64,000 nucleotides of DNA from Pogostemon cablin. Its lineage: Eukaryota > Streptophyta > Magnoliopsida > Lamiales > Lamiaceae. The notes beneath the pieces were generated by a model that saw nothing but the letters and a program-made list of their open reading frames with translations, was not told where the DNA came from and made no database searches. The DNA lies in assembly GCA_023678885.1 (NCBI GenBank), contig CM042982.1, positions 2,232,001 to 2,296,000 on the forward strand, in the 5' to 3' direction. Made by a program: the position numbers and the translations under genes. Of this stretch, positions 57,282 to 64,000 are shown one piece after another. Numbering within the stretch: position 1 is the first letter of the stretch; each line of letters begins with the position of its first letter.

Positions 57282-58334
57282 TTAAGCCAAGAGCCAGAAA
57301 TCTTTCTGCCTTTTGGTAGTGATAAGATATCCCCCAACTTTGTTGCTCTTCCTCCTCACTGCAATGGCCATACAAGTTGCATTTTGTACACAATACTCCG
57401 CCACCCCTCCACTGCCCGCCGCCCGATTCCCGACCCACGTCACCATCAGCCGCCACGTCACCGACCGTTTCTTCTGCCCCACCACCAGCAGCGCCACCTC
57501 ATGCTTTCTAGCAGCCTCCACTGCAGCAGGACCCTTCTCTTTCCCTTCCACCACCATCACCTCAACACACACCTATCTTAAGCTTAACAATTAATTACTA
57601 CTATCAACATTCTGTGCATCCTAGTGCACACATATTGTATACATGTTAATTTTTTTATATTCAAATTTTCATTTAAAAACTAATAAGAAATTCGCTATCA
57701 TGATAAGTTTTTATTCCTTAGTGCTTATGTTTTTTTCATATAAGTTTTAAATGTGGGTGCACAAATATTGCACTGCGTGGATAGAAAAATTTGCCAACAT
57801 GATATGGAGTATTAATTCATTTTCATTAAATTAATAAGATCATTAATTCTGCTAATTACCTCAGGCCTCTTAAGTTGGCACAAATTCTTCAACCGTGTGA
57901 GAAATTCAGGATGTCTTGAATTTTTCTTCTCCATTGATAGCTCACATGCTAACATTAAAGTGTATTAACTTATAATCTATACTATTAAAAAAAAAAAAGG
58001 CATGCTATAATTTACCAAACTAACCTTGTTTAGAAGGCTTGATAACATGGAGAAGGATGATGGAATCTTGAATCTGAACAGAGTGTGTAAGAGCCCATTG
58101 CACGGAATTTCTTGCATGGATCGTCGAATCCACCACGATCATGATTTTCCGACCGATCAACGCCCCCGATTTCTTACCTCCGCCACTGGAGACCGCCTTT
58201 AATCCGTCGGAAAGACCATCTTTTGTTGCACGGTCATGAGCAATGGTGGTGGAATTAGGAGGAGAACGCACCCTAGCAAGAGGCTTAATCCTATTTAAGC
58301 AAAAATTAGGCATTTTAGTTCTTAATTTAACCAT
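57282..58334 (-). CDS. Universal stress protein (USP-A domain) family protein
   Basis: Three exons on minus: 58,334-58,025, 57,948-57,860 and 57,572-57,282 (stop), GT-AG introns, 229 residues. A basic, Ser/Gly-rich N-terminal extension of about 60 residues precedes the domain start GRKIMIVVDSTIHARNSVQW. Then come the conserved IILLHVIKPS, EVALLVVGQKKRS and a C-terminal strand CMAIAVRR. The usual ATP-binding G-x2-G-x9-G-S/T pattern is only partly preserved (VGQKKRS ... NRAAGSGG), so nucleotide binding is uncertain. Plant USPs act in stress responses as small alpha/beta-fold dimers. A partial copy lies at 45.3 kb inside the P450/family S cluster. A second in-frame Met is at residue 8. Confidence 0.9.
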
Positions 58335-59010
58335 ATCTTGAAATGGAATCAGGTTTTAACACCCTGAAAGATGTGGCAACTGCAGTTCTTAAATAGGAAC
58401 CAAGTAATTTGTTGTTATTATGTAAGAATGAGATATTATTTATGAGAAAAATAAAGGCATCAAAATTGGGGGAATATAATTGCATGGGGGCATAGTTTGT
58501 CTTCCTTTTTGTGAGTAATAATTTTTACTTTACTTCTTTTAGTTTCTTTGGGCCTACATTCAACGTGACTCCTATCATTACAATGCCAGGACCATATGAT
58601 GCTAGCTTTTGGTGTTAGGATCTTTTATTCGTTATTTCACCTCGTGTTTCATAATTTATTTTTTAATAAAAAATATATAAATATAACACGAACATGGAAT
58701 AGGTGATCAATTTGTACCCGCTCTTGCCAAGACTCAATAGTTACCTTAAATACTCTCCTAATTCTTGTCCTAATTTTGTAATATGACATCTTTATTATCA
58801 AATGTATAGAAGGTTAAAATATTAATCTCTACAAGGAGTTCATGATACTTTCCCTAATTTTAGATTTTAGAGTAATTAAAATTAGGATTAATTACTCCAA
58901 GGTACACTTTGTACCCCATATTACTATTAGATACATTGATTTAAAATAATTATTATTATATACAAAATATTAAAGTAAAATACCAAATATACTCCTAAAC
59001 TCATACACCT
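58335..59010. other. Stress protein gene promoter side, no gene
   Basis: AT-rich and non-coding; no clear TATA or repeat boundary. Confidence 0.45.
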
Positions 59011-59024
59011 TTAAACCACAAACC

Positions 59025-59225
59025 TCACCCACCGCCGGACCACCTGCCGGCCGACGGAAAATGTCGTCGGTCACCGCTGGCCGCCGGAAAATGTCACCGG
59101 CCACCGCCGGAGCACCGCTAGACCGCCACATTTTTTTTGTTGCACACACTTTTTTTTTGCTGCACACACTTTTTTTCTACTGCACACACTTTGCTGCGCA
59201 CGAACACTTGCTGCACACAACATTT
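59025..59225. repeat. GC-rich patch followed by short tandem repeats
   Basis: CACCGCCGG/GGCCGnCGGAAAATGTC units (about 59,029-59,130) are followed by three to four copies of GCTGCACACACTTTTTTT (59,139-59,220). No credible gene in either strand; the minus-strand frame 59,167-58,970 is low-complexity. Confidence 0.7.
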
Positions 59226-59778
59226 ATGTGCAGCACATTTGTAGGGGTAATATTAAAATATCACTATATATTTTTGTAGTTATTAGTAATACTTTTGTAT
59301 GTTTGTATCTCGTAGTAATTAAGGATTTTTTTGTGTACTTAGTAGTAATCCTCTTTAAAATTAAGTGAAAAATGGAACCATATCTGATGACACATCGTCA
59401 TTTAGGAAAAAAAAACGTTTTGTAGTGTATGGTTAATTATTCTAGATTAATTCCCATTTAAGCCTTAAAAATAAATTAATAAATATGCCACCATCATCAC
59501 GTTTTTTGAAAAATCTGGTCTTTTTCTACAGCAGCAGGCATTGTCTAGTAATCTGCCATGGATTTCCAGGCTTAGCACTTATCAATGTACCAATTTCGTG
59601 AATATTTTATGTAATTTAATTATGAAATTAGAAACTAATTTACATAAAATTACCATTTCTACTCTCTTCTCTGCAATTAAATTTTTTAATGGAAATCTAT
59701 CCACCACTAAAGATCCATGCATTATGACTCAACATAGGTGGGCCGAACCTGAGATTCGCTAAATTAATGGTCTGATGG

Positions 59779-59930
59779 CCCACTTAAATGGAAACATTTA
59801 ATGATATGATTAGATTGAATATTGACCCACTAAAATTGAAACATTTAATGGGCTGATTAGACCGTGTATTGGCCCACTTAAATGGAAATATTTAATGGGT
59901 TGATTAGATCGGATATTGGCCCACTAAAAC
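59779..59930. repeat. 47-bp tandem repeat, 3.2 copies
   Basis: Units start CCCACT(T)AAA at 59,779, 59,826, 59,873 and a partial fourth at 59,920, exactly 47 bp apart, each with GAAAnATTTAATG and TGATTAGA. The central two resemble each other most. Confidence 0.93.
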
Positions 59931-60722
59931 GGTTCCGCAAAGATAAGCGAATGCTAAAATGGTACTGGGTTTCAATTTTGAGGAAAAAGAGGAAGTCAAA
60001 ATTAGATTCTAATTTGTTAAAGAAATTAAAGTTTAAACTCAAAATTAAATTACTTATAAAATTGAATAATAAATTCAGTAAACTTATTCAGACTCAGAAT
60101 AAATTTCTCAAACAAAAACTACTCATTTTTGGAAGCTTGCTAACTTAGATTAGTATTTAGTACATAAGATGGAGAAGTATAATTTCTATGAGTAGTTTTT
60201 GTTTGAGAAATTTATTCTTAGTATATAAAAAATCTATATTTTAAGATGAGTAGATCATCAGTTTTGAGAACAAAAAGAGTATAATAAATACGTTGTATAA
60301 TATAGATTTCCCACTTACCATAAAACCTTTAGTAATTTCCTAATTTGTGTATTCAAACATTTAAAAAAAAAAAAAATCTAACCCATTTCTACAATAATCA
60401 AAATTATCATTACGACCAATTAAACACATATATAATATACTTTGAATACTATTCAAAGTACTAAAACACTGTAAAAAGTCAATAATATTTATCTATAAAA
60501 TATGTTTTCTTTTGACGAATACAAAATAGAATGACTTATATATATTAGTGAGATATAATTAATATGGTTATTAATTAGGTAAATTAAGTTTGCAAGGCTA
60601 TTTCTCCAAATTATAATTAAATCCCTGAAATTGAGTCTATAATAACCCATAACCAACCAGTTATAAGAATCCAAACATTTCTTAAAAGTAAATAAACTTA
60701 TTTTAAGACTGATTAATCTGAA
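59931..60722. other. Gene-free stretch downstream of the MADS gene
   Basis: A lysine-rich plus-strand frame at 59,882-60,148 (88 codons) arises from A-rich DNA and the 47-bp repeat and has no family resemblance. A short inverted similarity (AATAAATTTCTCAAACAAAA near 60,099 and its complement near 60,200) is present. Confidence 0.5.
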
Positions 60723-62358
60723 TTAAGCAGCAAAGCATCCAAGATTGCATGAGTAGAGTGAATCCAGGGTCAAATCAAGCTCATTCCTTCTCCCCTCCAT
60801 TCCTTCTCCTTCGTTATAAACACCTCTGCATCATCATCAATACATATTAGTCGCTAATTAATCATTAATTACCATTAATTAATCGTTTTTTGGGCTGAAA
60901 TATATGTAATTAATCAGCATGAAACTATATATTAATACCCCATGTTTAAGCAGGGGAATTGAGGCGACATCATGAACGGCGGTGTTGCCGGTGGTTGATG
61001 GTGGTGGTCGCCGTAATTTTGCTGCTCCCACGGCGGCAGCGGCGGCGGCGTCTGAGCGATTTCCAGCTCCTTCTCTTTGATCTATGATACACCAACTCAA
61101 TTAAATTATATATATATATATAGATTGATTTAATTGAAAAAGAATATTGAATGGAAAAATAGGGACCTGCTTTGTCAGCATAGAATTCTGCTCTTGTATG
61201 GCCTTTTCCTGTAAAAAAATATATGAAATAATAAAAAGAAATTACAAATCAATTAAATATAATATCAATTATAATTAAAAAACAAGATTAAATAAAACCC
61301 TAGGAAATGCAAAACCTACGTTGAAGCATGATTAATTAATTTAAGGGTAAATATTAAAATTAGTCCTATAAGTATGATCGATTCCAATTTTAATTCTTTT
61401 TTTTTATGCAATTCTCAATTTTGGTAATTTTTGTCAAAATTTGGTCCTTTTTAGTCAACTCTTGGTCCAAAATTTATACATTTAGGACCAATTTTTTAAC
61501 ATAAAGGACTAAATTTGGACAAAAGAACATGACTAAGTATGAGAAAATGACTAAATTTGGACTTAAAGGAATAAAATTGGAAAAAAAAACTAAATTTGGA
61601 CAAAAAAATTGACCAAATTGAGAATTACAAATGATAAGGGACTAAAGTTGGAATCGGTCATACTTACAAGACCATTATGATATTTTCTCTTAATTTAATT
61701 ATAGTGTTATTAGTGGGGTGGTAAATAGATTTAAAACTACCTTTTGCTGCAATTCGGAGATGGAATCGTACAATAGTTGATTCTGTATGAATAAAAAAAT
61801 TGAATTAATGCATTAGGGTTGTATAGTAGAAAATAAAAAAAAGGCTATTATAAGTTGGAATATTAAATTAAGAAATAATATGATACTTACTTTTCTGGAT
61901 CGTATGTTCTTGATAGCAGTATCGAGTTGTTGCTCCAAATTCTGAATATCTTTAAGGCTCATGGAATCAAGATCTTCTCCCATGTAGTGCCTAAATGAAT
62001 TATTTAATTTAATTTAAATAATGTCTATTACTTCTTAACCTTAATTACAATTGAAATTCTTGAATAATAATTAATTATAATGTGCCTGTGGTTTCTCCTC
62101 AAAAGTTCAATTCTAGCCCTAAGTTTGCTGTGCTCTAGGCTCCAATTTGCCTGTAAAACAATGTGAAATACATCAAACCCCTTTATATAGGTACATCAAT
62201 TCCTTTTATATATTTTAAAGTAAAATAAAAAATAAAAAATTAATGACACGTAGAAGAGTGGAGAAATTAAAAATCATACGGGAGAGTGGGGCTCGGTAGC
62301 GACGAGTTGTCTTTCTGCAAAGGAGTAACGTTCGTACTTCTCAAGGATCCTGTCCATG
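60723..62358 (-). CDS. AP1: AP1/SQUAMOSA-type MADS-box gene, exons 2-8 (5' end outside window)
   Basis: Exons on minus: 62,358-62,280 (79 nt), 62,150-62,086 (65), 61,990-61,891 (100), 61,782-61,741 (42), 61,208-61,167 (42), 61,081-60,939 (143) and 60,825-60,723 (103, TAA). All are phase-consistent, with the exon sizes usual for this clade. I region: ILEKYERYSFAERQLVATE. K-box: NWSLEHSKLRARIELLRRN, HYMGEDLDSMSLKDIQNLEQ, NQLLYDSISELQQK and EKAIQEQNSMLTKQ. The C-terminal exon has the euAP1 motif GRRNELDLTLDSLY and ends CFAA, a farnesylation box. euFUL proteins lack CFAA, so this is the euAP1 clade: a nuclear transcription factor for floral meristem and sepal identity. The DNA-binding MADS exon is not in the window; intron 1 exceeds 1.6 kb. 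Intron 3 appears to use a GC donor. Confidence 0.93.
61340..61690. mobile_element. MITE-like inverted-repeat element in MADS intron 5
   Basis: Left AAGGGTAAATATTAAAATTA then TATAAGTATGATCGATTCCA, and right TTGGAATCGGTCATACTTA then ATTATGATATTTTCTCTT, are inverted copies about 55 bp long. The interior has many GACTAAATTTGGAC-type motifs, also inverted. It sits between exons 61,741-61,782 and 61,167-61,208. Confidence 0.82.
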
Positions 62359-63328
62359 CTGCTATTGACCAAAATCACTCATCACTCACTTCTAATTTTG
62401 CATGTATATATAACTCTAGAATGTTAATGAGGAATTCAAAGTGTGGTTTCTTAATTATAGAGACAAGAATTAATCCATGAATGGATATTACAAATCTTAA
62501 TTAGTAAAACTATCACTCTAGCTAGATTGATGGATAAACTTTTAGCATGTCACTAAAAAAAATAAAAAAAAATTACTATTACGATTTGTGGTCATAAAGA
62601 CTTTAATACATACATATGAAAAATAAAATAAAATAATAAAACAATTATAATTTGACTCAAATAAGTTATTTGCATATACAAATAGTTGTCGCTCAAGTAT
62701 TCTAAGGATTTGCATTCATAAATATAAGCTATTGAATATCATTTGCAAAAAAAATTTAGAGTAGAACTGTAGTGAAAAAAAAAACACTAATACAAATATC
62801 TACTACACATGAAAATATTATGTATTTCAATTCACTAATATTTTTTTAAAAATATTTTACAAAGTAAATATAACAATAATTACGGAAGAATATATACTAG
62901 TATGTGTGTGTGTTGGGGGGAGGGAATCAAGCATATACTCCTATATTTGTAGGTACATTACAAGTGTTAGTGAACCAATAAAAAATTGGCACAGATTGTG
63001 AGCTTATGATCTGCCATTAGTGTAGTTGTTCAAGTATTTGAACGAGGAATGTCAGCAACATTAAACCTTGTACAGTACGTGGTTAGAGATAATACATAAT
63101 TATCATTCCATGTACTTTTAAAGCCTACATAATTGCTGTGACCTAAGTGTTCAACACATCATCAAATTCCATGTCACTTATTTTTATATGCCACCATATT
63201 TTAATTTGATATATGGATGTGTGAGAGAATTTTTTTTTTCAAATAATGTCATAATAAAAACACAATCTAAAAAGCTTAATTTCTCCAATAACAATTTCTC
63301 TCAGAGTCGGATTAGATAAGTATATAGA

Positions 63329-63359
<31 letters not shown>

Positions 63360-63410
63360 TCTCCATTGATTGGATTCCATATCATCATAATAAGTATATA
63401 GTATAAAATA

Positions 63411-63490
63411 CTCCCCCATCCCAAAAACCGTTAGACAAGCGTTTATCCCACCATACTCTCAACACTCCAAAAAAATAAATAAATAAATTC
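63411..63490. mobile_element. Stowaway end fragment
   Basis: TACTCCCCCATCCCAAAAAC resembles a Stowaway left end; the right end was not found in the window. Confidence 0.45.
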
Positions 63491-63829
63491 CATAATTTTA
63501 AAATGGTCATTCTAACCATACCTTACATTTAATTTATTAATTAAAAATACTAAAATACAAAAAATAAAAATAAATCAATAAAATTAGAAGGAGAAAAAAA
63601 CGTAAATAATGTGAAATAATATACTTGAGATATTAGTTAATTTAATTGTAATAAAGTAATTGGCGACGTCATGCACAATATGTGTGAATTTTGAATATTT
63701 TTATAGGAGGTAGCTAGGTAGATTATTATAAGTGGTAATTAATTCTGGCATCCTACCACACATTCTGAACCACCATAATGTGGGTTGCACAAACATAGAT
63801 CTACTCCACTTTACAGACAACCCACCTAA

Positions 63830-63850
63830 CCCCCCCCCCCCCCCCCCCCC
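63830..63850. repeat. Poly-C tract (21 C)
   Basis: 21 consecutive C; the sense strand of the MADS gene therefore carries G21 in intron 1. Confidence 0.95.
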
Positions 63851-64000
63851 TCTCCCACATAATTTCAATCTAATTATACTTTGTATACAATTATAAATCC
63901 TAGGAAACTTTCTAGTACTTGCACATCTTGGGGGTAAGTCCTATGCTAAGAAATTACAGCTGTTACACCTACAATGCCATTTAATTGTCTTGTGCTTTGG

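Larger units (their letters stand above)
62359..64000 (-). other. Part of MADS-gene intron 1
   Basis: No exon encoding a MADS domain is visible, so this is inferred to be intron 1 continuing past the edge. AP1-clade genes usually have a long first intron with regulatory elements. It contains TA runs, a half Stowaway end and a 21-C tract. Confidence 0.65.

Noticed and set aside
57313..57594. Plus-strand frames over the last stress protein exon
   Set aside because: Antisense shadows; the minus-strand exon has proper splice sites and family motifs.
38980..58334. A metabolic gene cluster linking P450 and sulfotransferase
   Set aside because: The sulfotransferase is about 33 kb away across unrelated genes and transposons, and no other pathway enzyme is present.
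59025..59225. Possible CRISPR-like or satellite array
   Set aside because: Only a few imperfect short units with no regular spacers, in a plant nuclear genome.
59882..60148. 88-residue Lys-rich frame
   Set aside because: Low-complexity composition from A-rich DNA starting in the 47-bp repeat; no family features.

Overview
This is a nuclear segment of a flowering plant. Genes have short exons and AT-rich GT-AG introns. The families present are plant-specific: an AP1/SQUAMOSA MADS-box gene ending in a CFAA box, an ACR-type ACT-repeat protein, a PAPS sulfotransferase, a CYP72-clan P450 and a plant universal stress protein. The AT-rich intergenic DNA is full of Stowaway-like and Mutator-like MITEs, plant L1-type LINEs, a tRNA-derived SINE and a copia element. 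I infer a core eudicot, possibly an asterid; the exact order cannot be settled from sequence alone.

Layout. 1-3 kb: a TRAX (translin-associated factor X) gene on +, missing at most its first codons. 5.2-6.8 kb: an intronless cytosolic sulfotransferase on + with a duplicated promoter segment. 7-30 kb: a gene desert made of transposable-element relics, including a 2.26-kb long-TIR Mutator-like element (10.3-12.6 kb), two antisense LINE fragments (14.6-15.0 and 16.0-17.4 kb) and an Emigrant/pogo-type element (24.0-24.9 kb). 31.6-33.3 kb: a complete six-exon ACR4-like gene on +. 33.6-37.7 kb: two TIR elements; the second has a 9-bp target duplication and carries a receptor-kinase fragment (a Pack-MULE).

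39-56 kb: a tandemly duplicated accessory cluster, mostly on the minus strand. It holds one intact five-exon CYP749-like P450 (38,980-40,838), a decayed P450 copy (46.5-47.5 kb) and at least four loci of a small single-pass membrane protein family built from an AW-(4-6 residues)-PPE repeat. One of these is intact, one frameshifted, one split by a copia retrotransposon, and one is only a C-terminal scrap. Fragments of an NLR gene and of a universal stress protein gene are scattered among them. The two duplicated units differ by a SINE, a Stowaway MITE and a LINE, and for each the matching empty site is still readable in the other unit.

57.3-58.3 kb: a three-exon universal stress protein gene on minus. 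60.7 kb to beyond the right edge: exons 2-8 of an AP1/SQUAMOSA-type floral MADS gene on minus; the MADS-domain exon 1 lies outside the window behind a long intron containing a 21-C tract.

The intact genes (RNA processing, sulfation, ACT-domain sensing, oxidation, stress, floral identity) look unrelated to one another. The part most worth pursuing is the repeat-membrane-protein/P450 cluster, whose small-protein family I cannot assign a function.
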